Shown here: one piece after another, positions 17,267 through 25,415 of the stretch
Layout: each line of letters opens with the position of its first letter
Numbering within the stretch: the stretch's first letter is position 1
Assembly: GCA_015065925.1 (NCBI GenBank)
Contig: SVPL01000010.1
Location: 1 to 56,925, forward strand
DNA from: Oscillospiraceae bacterium
GTDB taxonomy: Bacteria > Bacillota > Clostridia > Oscillospirales > Acutalibacteraceae
Direction of reading: 5' to 3'
Length of the DNA: 56,925 nucleotides
Program-made: the position numbers and the translations under genes
Notes under the pieces: model-generated
Seen by the model: the letters and a program-made list of their open reading frames with translations, nothing else
Told to the model about the DNA's origin: nothing
The model's database searches: none

Positions 17267-17802
17267 AGTCTTCTCCTGTCTTTCGCCTGTTGGATTTAAG
17301 TAACATTGGAGAAATTGTGTTTTTTGTTTTGTAAGTGTTCACTACTTTTTGTGCAAAAAAATAAAAAGCTATGGTGTTTTTGAATAAAAAGGAAGATATG
17401 GGAATAAAAAACACTTATTGAAATTGAGAAAACTTACATAATAACTAAATAAACAACACAGTATGTATGGGAGCGCACAAATTTCCAAACAAGTATTTAA
17501 AATTTTTAAAATAGTATTGAATATTATACTGTAATAATTTGGAAAAGTCAATAGTTTTGTAGTAAATACTTAATACAAAAAATCAAATCAAGAGAATGTA
17601 AAAAACAAACTCCGACAAATTGAAATTTGAAAATTGAAAATGGAAAATTTGTTAAACCGATAAATTGTGGGGTTGAAACGCGTGGCGTTTCATCCATGCA
17701 CGCGAATGTATAAACCCATAAATCGGGCGGTTAATAATCCCGCGGGCGTGGTTTGTGGCATCCAATAAATTGGGATTTCTTGCACAAATTGGCGAATTAT
17801 AT

Positions 17803-17878
17803 CGTAGGGAACGGCCGGCGTGCCGTTCCTAAAAAAATGTGGTAATTATACGGAACAACACATTGGTTGTTCCCTACG
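17803..17878. repeat. 76-base palindromic element (CGTAGGGAAC termini)
   Basis: Perfect 10-bp inverted repeats CGTAGGGAAC and GTTCCCTACG bound this element. Inside, two further hairpins pair GGAACGGC with GCCGTTCC, and GGAACAAC with GTTGTTCC. It looks like a small mobile or REP-like unit nested in the larger repeat. Confidence 0.65.
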
Positions 17879-17879
17879 C

Positions 17880-17906
17880 GTTTGAAAGGCGTTTCGCCTT
17901 TCAAAC
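17880..17906. repeat. Perfect 12-bp hairpin
   Basis: GTTTGAAAGGCG, a TTT loop, then CGCCTTTCAAAC. The right arm and the bases after it recur at 219-243 without the left arm, showing that pieces of this block are dispersed. Confidence 0.7.
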
Positions 17907-18047
17907 TACAATTTGTCGGTTTAATTATTAATTTTCAATTTCCTATTTTCAAGGTTTATTAATTCTGAACTTTGCATTCAGAATTCTGCATTTCAAAAAC
18001 CTTCCCGCAATAAAAGCTTAAGCTTTTACAACACCCTTGAACAGAGC

Positions 18048-19868
18048 TTAACTAAACTGTGAATTATAGAGGGTGCTGTAAAATCCACCCGATTGCATAA
18101 GCTCAGTATGTGTTCCCTGTTCAGTGATTTTTCCGTCCTGAATTACCAAAATTAAATCGGCATTTTGTATGGTTGAAAGTCTGTGAGCAATTACAAAGCA
18201 GGTTCTATCCTTCATAAGTTCATTCATTGCTTGCTGAATTTTAATTTCGGTTCGTGAGTCTACATTAGAGGTTGCCTCGTCCAAAATAAGCATAGAGTTA
18301 TCGGCAAGCATTGCGCGGGCAATGGTTATAAGCTGACGCTGCCCCTTTGAAATGTTTACTCCGTCATCCGATAAAACGGTGTTGTAGCCATCGGGTAATG
18401 ATTCGATGTAGGTGTCAATTCTTGCCATTTTTGCTGCCGCTTTTACTTCGTCGGGGGATGCCATCTCTCTGCCGTAAACAATGTTTTCATAAATTGTTCC
18501 GTGGAATAGCCAGGTGTCCTGCAATACCATTGTGTATGCCCTTCTAAGGGAGCTACGGGTTATGTTTTGTATGTTATTATCGTCCACCGTTATAACACCT
18601 GAATTTGCGTCGTAAAAGCGCATTAGCAGGTTTATAATGGTGGTTTTTCCTGTTCCTGTTGGGCCTACAATTGCAACTGTTTTGCCCGACTCGGCAAGAA
18701 CTGAAATGCCTTGTAAAACTGTTTTCTCAGGTGTGTAGCCAAAGGTAACATTATTAAGCTCTACCTTGCCATTGGTGGAATTAAGGGTAATTGCTTTTGG
18801 GGAGTCAATTGGCTCTGAGGGTTCATCAATAACCCTGAACACACGCTCGGCTGCTGAAAAAGCCGACTGAAATTCATGCAGAACATTTGCAAACTCGTTT
18901 ATAGGCCCTGCGAATTTGCGGGAATACTGTACAAATTCAGCAATTCCTCCTAAGGTTATAAAGAATATGGAACCCACCTTAACAGCTCCGCTTGATGAGT
19001 ACATAAAAAGTATTCCGCCCAATATCATAACCAAAGAGATGGAAAGATTATTAATAAAATTAACGGTGGGGCCCATTGCGGCGCCGTAATATTCGGCATC
19101 TAAATAGGCGTCCATAGCGTCGGAATTTCTACCGTTAAATCTTTTTCCTATTTCTTCTTCTCTATTATAAGCCTTAATGGTACGACAACCGCTTAGCATT
19201 TCTTCTGCATAGCCGTTAAGCTGACCGAGCTTTCGTGAACGCGCTTGGAATAGGGGACGCACTTTTTTGGAGCGATAACGGGTAAACAAAATCGAAATTG
19301 GTACGGTTATGGCAAAAACAATTATCATTGGCGGTGATATTTGCCACATAAAAATAAGTGAGCCTAAAAGTGTGTAAATACTGGTCATTATTTGAACCAA
19401 ATCTTGTGATAAAGTAGCATTTACGGTGTCGATATCATAGGAAATACGGCTTATAATATCTCCCGTAGCATTGGTGTCAAAATAATTTACGGGAAGTGAA
19501 GTTAATTTTTCAAAAACCTGACGGCGCATAGTGTAGATAATCCGTTGACTGATTCTAATCATTAAAAGAGAAAGGATATATGACATTACGGCAGAAACAA
19601 TGTAGCAAATAAGCATTTTTGCTATATTTTCACCTACCATAGCAAAATTCACTCCGCCGTCACCCGTTATGGCATCAATAGCCGAGCCTGAATACATAGG
19701 CCCCATAAGGGCTAAGTGATTTGAAACAAAGGTGAGTAAAATAGCGCAGAGAAATAAAGGCCAGGATTTTAAAATGTATCCGCCTAGTCTTTTAATTATT
19801 TGCCCTGTTGTTTTTTTATCTAATTTTTGGTATTGGGGACCGCCGATTTTACCGCGCCCCATACTCAT
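18048..19868 (-). CDS. ABC exporter half-transporter, catalytically competent subunit
   Basis: Type IV ABC exporter subunit: six membrane helices in about the first 330 residues, then a nucleotide-binding domain. That domain has Walker A GPTGTGKTT, a signature seen as NISKGQRQ, Walker B plus catalytic Glu in LILDEATSNVD, and switch histidine in VIAHRLST. The consensus Glu and His contrast with the partner encoded just upstream, so this is the TM288-like member of a heterodimeric multidrug-type exporter. I favour the ATG at 19868, which has AGAGG before it; a GTG at 19892 would sit directly on the GGGAGG site. The two genes overlap or nearly touch and belong to a MarR-controlled operon. Exported compound unknown. 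Confidence 0.85.
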   Translation of the reverse strand: MSMGRGKIGGPQYQKLDKKTTGQIIKRLGGYILKSWPLFLCAILLTFVSNHLALMGPMYSGSAIDAITGDGGVNFAMVGENIAKMLICYIVSAVMSYILSLLMIRISQRIIYTMRRQVFEKLTSLPVNYFDTNATGDIISRISYDIDTVNATLSQDLVQIMTSIYTLLGSLIFMWQISPPMIIVFAITVPISILFTRYRSKKVRPLFQARSRKLGQLNGYAEEMLSGCRTIKAYNREEEIGKRFNGRNSDAMDAYLDAEYYGAAMGPTVNFINNLSISLVMILGGILFMYSSSGAVKVGSIFFITLGGIAEFVQYSRKFAGPINEFANVLHEFQSAFSAAERVFRVIDEPSEPIDSPKAITLNSTNGKVELNNVTFGYTPEKTVLQGISVLAESGKTVAIVGPTGTGKTTIINLLMRFYDANSGVITVDDNNIQNITRSSLRRAYTMVLQDTWLFHGTIYENIVYGREMASPDEVKAAAKMARIDTYIESLPDGYNTVLSDDGVNISKGQRQLITIARAMLADNSMLILDEATSNVDSRTEIKIQQAMNELMKDRTCFVIAHRLSTIQNADLILVIQDGKITEQGTHTELMQSGGFYSTLYNSQFS

Positions 19869-19875
19869 TGGACCT

Positions 19876-21600
19876 CTATTCAACAAAAGCACCTCCCATT
19901 TGAGATTCGCTTATTTCTTTATATTCGGTGCAGTTTTCAAGGAGATATTCGTGACTGCCTGCTCCTATAATTTCGCCCTGCTCCAAAACCAGAATAAGGT
20001 CGCAGTCTTTTACCGAGCTTACCCTTTGAGCCACCGTAACAAGGGTGGTGTCGGTTAGGTTTTCGGCAAGAGCCTTTCGAAGGTTAGCGTCGGTTTTGTA
20101 GTCAAGAGCCGAGGAGCTATCATCTAAAATAAGTATTTCGGGCTTTGCGGCAAGGGCGCGGGAAATAAGCATTCTTTGCTTTTGACCGCCCGATATATTT
20201 GTGCCGTTTTGGGAAAGCATATGGTTAAAACCATCGGGGAAGGATTTAATAAAATCTGCCGCTTGCGCTGTTTCGGCGGCATTTAAAACACTCTCCTCAC
20301 TAATCTCTCTGCCAAAGCGGATGTTTTCCAAAATTGTGTCATTGTAAATAAAATCATACTGCATTGCGGTGCCGAATTTTTTATAAAGCACTTCGGGGGA
20401 GAGGGTTCGAATATCCTCACCGTCAATATAAATTGCCCCCTCAGTTATATCATAAAACCTAAGCAGAAGCTTAATTACGGTAGATTTTCCGCTACCCGTA
20501 GCACCAATAATTCCCAAACTACCGCCTTTTTTAAGCTCAAAATTAATATTTTTAACATTCATAAATCCTGAATTATACCCGAATGAAACATTTGAAAAAA
20601 CAATGTGTGAGTCGGTTTTAATATCGGGGTATTCTTTTTTACTATTGATGGTTATTTCGCTTTCGCAGTTTAACACTTCAGCTATTCTGCCTGCCGAAGC
20701 GGCACACTTGGTGTACATTACAAACATACGGCTAATAAACATCATAGACATTGAAATTTGGGTGAAATACTGCATAAAAGCAATTACCGTTTCGGGGTCG
20801 GACTGATGATTTGCCACTCTGTTTGCGCTAAGAGCAATAACGGCAACGATACCAACATTCATAAGCAGAGTCATAATAGGGTTAACCGAGTTCATAACCG
20901 TACCGGCTTTTGTTTCTTCCTTAACCAAGGATTTGTTTGAAGCATCAAAGCGTTTATGCTCGTATTCGTTTTTTGAAAGGGCTTTTATAACGCGAATTCC
21001 TTGAATATCCTCACGCACGATGCGAATCAATTTATCTACGGATTTTTGCACTTTAGTATAAAGGGGAGTTCCGTTTTTGGATATAAAAAATACCGAAACA
21101 AATATAAGGGGAAGTACAACAATCATTGCAAGAGCCAAAAAACTGTCCATAATAAGGGTGATGGCAACTCCGCCTAAAAGCAAAATAGGTGCGCGGACGC
21201 CCATTCGCTGAATCATACCCACAAAATTGTGAACATGGTAGGTGTCGGTGGTGATGCGTGATTCCAAGGACGGAACCGTAAATTCATCAATTTTTTTGGA
21301 TGAAAGACGCAGGGTTTTATCAAATAAATCGCGCCTGACATTTTCTGAAAAAGTACGGGACACCTTTGCCGCCATTCTGTTTGCCCAAATATTACAAAAA
21401 CAGGCGGTAAGAGCGCAAATAATCATTAATGCGCCCCAAAAAAGAATTTTTGTAACACTTTGCTCTACCACAACATTTTTTAAAATATGGCTTAGTATGT
21501 AGGGTAAAAAAAGCTCTACAACTGTGCCTATTATTTTAACTGTAAGGCCAGCAGATATTTTCAGTTTAAAAGGTAAAAGATATTTAAAAACCGTTTTCAT
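19876..21600 (-). CDS. ABC exporter half-transporter, degenerate-site subunit
   Basis: 574-residue type IV exporter subunit with six predicted membrane helices and a nucleotide-binding domain carrying Walker A GATGSGKST and signature NISGGQKQR. Two catalytic positions depart from consensus: Walker B reads LILDDSSSALD, with Asp in place of the catalytic Glu, and the switch residue is Gln in VTVAQRVSS instead of His. These are the hallmarks of the degenerate subunit of heterodimers such as TM287/TM288. The start overlaps the stop of the marR gene by 4 bases, so translation is coupled. It would pair with the product of 18048-19868 in the membrane. Confidence 0.87.
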   Translation of the reverse strand: MKTVFKYLLPFKLKISAGLTVKIIGTVVELFLPYILSHILKNVVVEQSVTKILFWGALMIICALTACFCNIWANRMAAKVSRTFSENVRRDLFDKTLRLSSKKIDEFTVPSLESRITTDTYHVHNFVGMIQRMGVRAPILLLGGVAITLIMDSFLALAMIVVLPLIFVSVFFISKNGTPLYTKVQKSVDKLIRIVREDIQGIRVIKALSKNEYEHKRFDASNKSLVKEETKAGTVMNSVNPIMTLLMNVGIVAVIALSANRVANHQSDPETVIAFMQYFTQISMSMMFISRMFVMYTKCAASAGRIAEVLNCESEITINSKKEYPDIKTDSHIVFSNVSFGYNSGFMNVKNINFELKKGGSLGIIGATGSGKSTVIKLLLRFYDITEGAIYIDGEDIRTLSPEVLYKKFGTAMQYDFIYNDTILENIRFGREISEESVLNAAETAQAADFIKSFPDGFNHMLSQNGTNISGGQKQRMLISRALAAKPEILILDDSSSALDYKTDANLRKALAENLTDTTLVTVAQRVSSVKDCDLILVLEQGEIIGAGSHEYLLENCTEYKEISESQMGGAFVE

Positions 21601-22037
21601 TTTACATCATCCCTGCCTTCCATATAAATTTGTGCTTTTTCGGTAAGTCTTTCTAAAATGGATGTAAACTGTTCAAATTCATCATTAGTAAGATTTTCAG
21701 CAAGATAATTATTCCAATCCAAGGTTATCGCCTTTACCTTTGGAAAAAGTTCAAGCATTTTTTCTGTTGGAAAAACATTGGTGCTTCGACGGTCGTTTTT
21801 GCTAATCTCTCGGCGTACATAACCGTTTTCCTCTAGATGTGTGAGATTTCTGGCAACATTGCTTTTATTCACATATATGTGTCGGGCAAGTTCATCTTGT
21901 GTCAGTCCCGGATTATTACAAATGGCAAGAATATAACTGTGATGCCAACCTTTAATTTCGGGAATATCAAGTCTGTCGGTACGGTAAACACCCTCCGAGC
22001 GACTCAATATGTTTATTTTTCGCATTATGGTAGACAT
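21597..22037 (-). CDS. MarR family transcriptional regulator
   Basis: 146 residues with the winged-helix core: helix-turn-helix LTQDELARHIYVNKSNVARNL (about 45-65) and the wing RREISKNDRRSTNVFPTEK with the conserved Asp-Arg-Arg. It is the first gene of the operon with the two ABC half-transporters, a classic arrangement in which the regulator represses its own operon until a toxic ligand binds. A 13-bp perfect inverted repeat overlaps its promoter region. The ATG at 22037 is supported by GAGGTG eight bases upstream. Confidence 0.9.
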   Translation of the reverse strand: MSTIMRKINILSRSEGVYRTDRLDIPEIKGWHHSYILAICNNPGLTQDELARHIYVNKSNVARNLTHLEENGYVRREISKNDRRSTNVFPTEKMLELFPKVKAITLDWNNYLAENLTNDEFEQFTSILERLTEKAQIYMEGRDDVK

Positions 22038-22053
22038 TAAAATTTCACCTCAA

Positions 22054-22094
22054 AAAATAGTTGCAAACGCAACAGTTTCGCTTGCAACTATTTT
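22054..22094. promoter_or_regulatory. Probable MarR operator
   Basis: AAAATAGTTGCAA (22054-22066) and TTGCAACTATTTT (22082-22094) are perfect inverted 13-mers with a 15-base spacer, starting 17 bases upstream of the marR ATG. Extra GTTGC half sites lie inside the spacer. TTGCAA-type palindromes are typical of MarR binding sites. Confidence 0.65.
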
Positions 22095-22119
22095 AACACA
22101 GATATATAATGTTGTCAAT

Positions 22120-23688
22120 CTATTTACGCATTGCCACGGTGTAATTTTGAAAGATTGTTATTTCAAACTCGTCCTCATCAAAGAAGCTGATGTGGTCGCG
22201 GGGGAAAATATAGGCATCGTAATCGCCCAATTTATTATATTCCCATATAAATGTATATTTGCCAAAAGCGGTGGCTTTTAGGTAGGGAGAGTTGTAGGTC
22301 TCATACTTTACCGTATTTTTAAACTCATTTGGTGGAGTTTTGTCATAAAACAAAATTTGGGAATGAGGAATACTATAGTCTACTGCAACGCTTTGACAAT
22401 TATTTTCATTAACGAGCTCTATGGCTTTGCCCAGTTCACCCGAATAATCTTTTGATATTTCTTTTTTGCCTTGGTTGAAGTAGTAAACAAAAAACGATGA
22501 AAAGCATATAGAAAAGGCAATCCCTAATGAAATAATTGCAAGTTTTTTGTGTTTTGCGAAGCTTAAGGTTTTGCAAATTCCAACCGAAATAATCGCAAGT
22601 GTAAAAAGATGCATACCGTTTGATTTGTTAATATTAAGATTAAAAATTGTAAGGGATACCATCATATATACTAAAAATCCGCCCAAGACAAAATATGCGC
22701 CGCTTAATTTTTTTGTCTTTATATCAGATTTAATTTGGGATATGAGTTTTGCAAATCCAATAACAAAAAAGGGCAAAGAAATATGATAAAACAATCCGAA
22801 GTAGGGGAAAGCGTTACGGTTTATGGTGTCATACTGGAAGAATAAAATTCTAAAAAGTTTAATCCAGTTTTGCGGTTTTAAAATATTCAAAAGGGATATT
22901 TCACCGTCACGCATATATATCATTTTAGGGATTGTTATAAAGGAGGTTTTAATTTCGGGGATTATATTTTTGTTTATGAGTAAAAAAAGTATGTGCGGAA
23001 GGGCAAAGATAAACAAAATAATAAAAGCGGCTAAAATATATCTTAATTTTATTTTTGGATTTGTTTTAATAATGTAAATTCCAAAAATAATAAGAAGAAT
23101 TGGCACCGTAATCCAGCTTATGGAGTAGGCATAAAGGGAAAGACCAAAAAATACAGAAGATACCAAAAGACATACATTTTTTGTTATACCTTTAATAAGA
23201 AAATAAATTCCAAAAAGCAAAAAAGCGGGCGTGAGATTTGACTCTAAGCCCCAACGGCTGAGCATAATGTGCCAAGGGGAAATACTTAAAAGTCCAAGTC
23301 CTATAAGAGCTGTTTTGTCACCCCAAAATCTTTTTAAAAGAAGCCAAAAAACGGGTAGGGTGGCAATTCCACATAAAAGTGAGGGTAGGCGGTATACGGT
23401 TTCGCTATATCCAAATAGCCACATAAAGGGTATAGCAAGGTAGCTTTGAAGCACATTCATACCGCTTCCCCAAGAAACAAAGTAGGTGGGAAATGCATTG
23501 CCTGCCGAATCTACACCATAGTTGAGTAAAGAAAAGGCTTCATAAGCTGCAAAGGCTTCATCCTGATTAAGTCCTGACGGAATTTTCCCAAAGCCTATTA
23601 AACGCACCAAAACCCCTGTTGCAATAATAAAAATTGCAATAAGGGTGTAGTGGTTATTATGTGTTTTGAGTTTTAGCTTTCTATCCAT
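22120..23688 (-). CDS. ArnT/PMT-like membrane glycosyltransferase (GT39/GT83 type)
   Basis: 522-residue polytopic membrane protein with about eleven to twelve hydrophobic segments. The first outer loop carries an acidic motif, GLNQDEAFAAYEAF near residues 38-51, where dolichyl-phosphate-mannose:protein mannosyltransferases and ArnT have their catalytic Asp. It is followed by a conserved-looking YRLPSLLCGIATLPV segment. Such enzymes move a sugar from a polyprenyl phosphate to an acceptor on the outer face. The C-terminal 100 residues form a small extracellular domain. It is alone, between the exporter operon and the Gld-like system, and a terminator separates it from the latter. No promoter is obvious. 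Donor and acceptor unknown. Confidence 0.75.
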   Translation of the reverse strand: MDRKLKLKTHNNHYTLIAIFIIATGVLVRLIGFGKIPSGLNQDEAFAAYEAFSLLNYGVDSAGNAFPTYFVSWGSGMNVLQSYLAIPFMWLFGYSETVYRLPSLLCGIATLPVFWLLLKRFWGDKTALIGLGLLSISPWHIMLSRWGLESNLTPAFLLFGIYFLIKGITKNVCLLVSSVFFGLSLYAYSISWITVPILLIIFGIYIIKTNPKIKLRYILAAFIILFIFALPHILFLLINKNIIPEIKTSFITIPKMIYMRDGEISLLNILKPQNWIKLFRILFFQYDTINRNAFPYFGLFYHISLPFFVIGFAKLISQIKSDIKTKKLSGAYFVLGGFLVYMMVSLTIFNLNINKSNGMHLFTLAIISVGICKTLSFAKHKKLAIISLGIAFSICFSSFFVYYFNQGKKEISKDYSGELGKAIELVNENNCQSVAVDYSIPHSQILFYDKTPPNEFKNTVKYETYNSPYLKATAFGKYTFIWEYNKLGDYDAYIFPRDHISFFDEDEFEITIFQNYTVAMRK

Positions 23689-23708
23689 AGCAAATAATCA
23701 TCTTCTTT

Positions 23709-23754
23709 TAAAAAAAGACCTCCCGAAGGGGAAACCCAAGGGGAAGTCTTTTAA
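23709..23754 (-). terminator. Terminator of the Gld-like operon
   Basis: On the coding strand AAAGACTTCCCC pairs with GGGAGGTCTTT around a short inner stem and is followed by seven T residues, 12 bases after the stop at 23766. Confidence 0.8.
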
Positions 23755-23765
23755 AGGTTTGCAGG

Positions 23766-25415
23766 TTAAGGCTCAGGTATACCCTTGTTATTCATAACAT
23801 ACTCGGCATAAACCACAAGATGGTCAAATTCTGCCGAGGTAACTATACCTAAATCATTTCCGTCAATTCTTACCAAATAGCGCCTGTCGGTTTGTTTTAC
23901 AAGCTCAAGAACGGTTTGACCTTTTGCTGTGTTCTTGTAGGTCATAGTTGCCTTGAGTTTTGTTTCACCGTTTGTGTAGCTTGATTTTACTTCAGGAGCT
24001 AAGGTGAGGAAATATTGATAATAAGCAGAAAGCAGAGCGTCATCTATTTCCTTTCCGTAAGAAGTGGCGGTGAAGGTATCGTCGCTTGTATTGTGCTTAA
24101 TATCAAAGGAATAGGTCTTTTCAGGGGCTTCTACAGTTATGTTTTTAAACTTGTAAATAAACTCTTGGAAAACAAACTGATAATAGAAATCCTCAACATC
24201 ATATTCAAGCATTGCAAGAGCATCAGCAGTAACGGCATAAATTGCATTACGGCCATCCATCATAACGGCATAATAGTTTTGCTCCTTATCGTAGAGGGTT
24301 GCTTTAAGGTGTGTACTGCTTGATCCGTATTTAATGGTGATGAAAAGCTCAGGGGACTCTAAACCGTATTTTTTAATATCTGCAGCGGTAGGAGTTAAAT
24401 CATAGGTATCAATAGCAACCAAGCCGTTGGTCATAATACCAAACATATCCTCAACTGTGTCAGGGTCTGCGTATCGGCTATAATCACCTAAATCAATACT
24501 GTACTCTACAAATTCATTGTCGGTAACGGGAGTAATAACAACCTTTTTGCCGTATTTAGGACCTGAAAGCTCAATGCTTTCAAATGAAGAAAGAGAACCT
24601 GATTCTTCATCATAATACTTTTTATCGGATTTTTTAACAATATCCTCTACATTAGGAGTGTTAAGAATAACGGTATTAGCCATTGATTCAGGACTCGTAT
24701 TGAAGTTATTTACGGTACCTGCCGAAATAAGGTAAATATTATTGTCTCCCGTAATGGTTGCATAATATCCTGAACCGTCGGGTGAAGCGTCACCTACTGT
24801 TAAGGTGTAGTCTTCATCTTTTCCTTCACGCATAAACACTTTTGCGGTTACTAAGGGCTTGTTAAGACCATACAGTTCTTTTTGGGAAAGGTCGGTTTCC
24901 ATAATTCGGGTGGCATAAATTGTTGCAAGGTTGTCGGCTGCCGAGTTAACCGAGCTGGAAGCAATAAGAGTTTGGTCATAGCCAACAAGCTCCCAAATAT
25001 AAGCAGCGGCGCCTATGGAATCAGAAGAATCAGAGTCGGCGGCTTCATTTTTCTTTGAAGTAAAGGTCATTTCACCATAACTGCCGTTTACAACAATTTT
25101 TTCAATATTTTCGGTATTGGCGCTTTTTACAGAAATGGTGTTGGTGGTTGTTGTGGATTCATCTTCTTTTTCAGGAATAAGGTTAACACCAACAGTTCCA
25201 AGTATTAAGGCAACCACAACAACCGCTAATACAATAACAGTGCGGAAACGACGAACCGATAGCGGTTTTACCTTTTTATCACCATTTTTTGTCATACCGT
25301 TTGTTTCGGTTAAAACGGTGGAGTTTTTGGTGTCCTGTAATGGTTGCTCCACATCGGTGGTTTGCTCCAAAACTTCGATTTCAGTTTCCTCTATCGGTTT
25401 CTTCTGCGGAACCAA
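23766..25415 (-). CDS. DUF4340-type membrane-anchored extracellular protein
   Basis: 549 residues: an acidic, Thr/Gln-rich cytoplasmic start, one membrane helix at about 59-80 (VLAVVVVALILGTVGVN), and a large extracellular region with repeated beta-rich DUF4340-like units (YGLNKPLVTAKVF and KYGLESPELFITIKYG, about 175 residues apart). Proteins of this family commonly close operons encoding GldA/GldF/GldG-like ABC systems, as here. It probably starts at a TTG at 25415, because GGAGGTG lies seven bases before it; the gene overlaps the preceding one by 25 bases. The next in-frame ATG would remove 40 residues but keep the helix. Function within the complex is unknown. Confidence 0.75.
   Translation of the reverse strand: MVPQKKPIEETEIEVLEQTTDVEQPLQDTKNSTVLTETNGMTKNGDKKVKPLSVRRFRTVIVLAVVVVALILGTVGVNLIPEKEDESTTTTNTISVKSANTENIEKIVVNGSYGEMTFTSKKNEAADSDSSDSIGAAAYIWELVGYDQTLIASSSVNSAADNLATIYATRIMETDLSQKELYGLNKPLVTAKVFMREGKDEDYTLTVGDASPDGSGYYATITGDNNIYLISAGTVNNFNTSPESMANTVILNTPNVEDIVKKSDKKYYDEESGSLSSFESIELSGPKYGKKVVITPVTDNEFVEYSIDLGDYSRYADPDTVEDMFGIMTNGLVAIDTYDLTPTAADIKKYGLESPELFITIKYGSSSTHLKATLYDKEQNYYAVMMDGRNAIYAVTADALAMLEYDVEDFYYQFVFQEFIYKFKNITVEAPEKTYSFDIKHNTSDDTFTATSYGKEIDDALLSAYYQYFLTLAPEVKSSYTNGETKLKATMTYKNTAKGQTVLELVKQTDRRYLVRIDGNDLGIVTSAEFDHLVVYAEYVMNNKGIPEP

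Larger units (their letters stand above)
17612..17919. repeat. Compound intergenic repeat with 11-bp terminal inverted repeats
   Basis: CCGACAAATTG at 17612-17622 is matched exactly in reverse by CAATTTGTCGG at 17909-17919. Just inside and outside lie GAAAATTGAAAATGG-like and ATTTTCAATTTCC-like tracts in opposite orientation. The interior holds several sub-palindromes, listed separately, and repeated ATAAATTG words. No coding sequence is present. It resembles a miniature inverted-repeat element or nested insertions of small repeats. The 345 bases before it (17267-17611) and the 128 after it show nothing I can name beyond AT-rich sequence. Confidence 0.6.

Noticed and set aside
17369-17551. 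60-codon minus-strand frame in the repeat-rich spacer
   Set aside because: Very AT-rich, no ribosome site, residue composition of translated non-coding DNA.
16585-18047. CRISPR array in the repeat-rich region
   Set aside because: Repeats are palindromic and nested rather than regularly spaced, and there are no cas genes.
19868-19892. GTG at 19892 as start of the second ABC gene
   Set aside because: The GGGAGG ribosome site abuts this GTG with no spacing; the ATG at 19868 has AGAGG at a workable distance.
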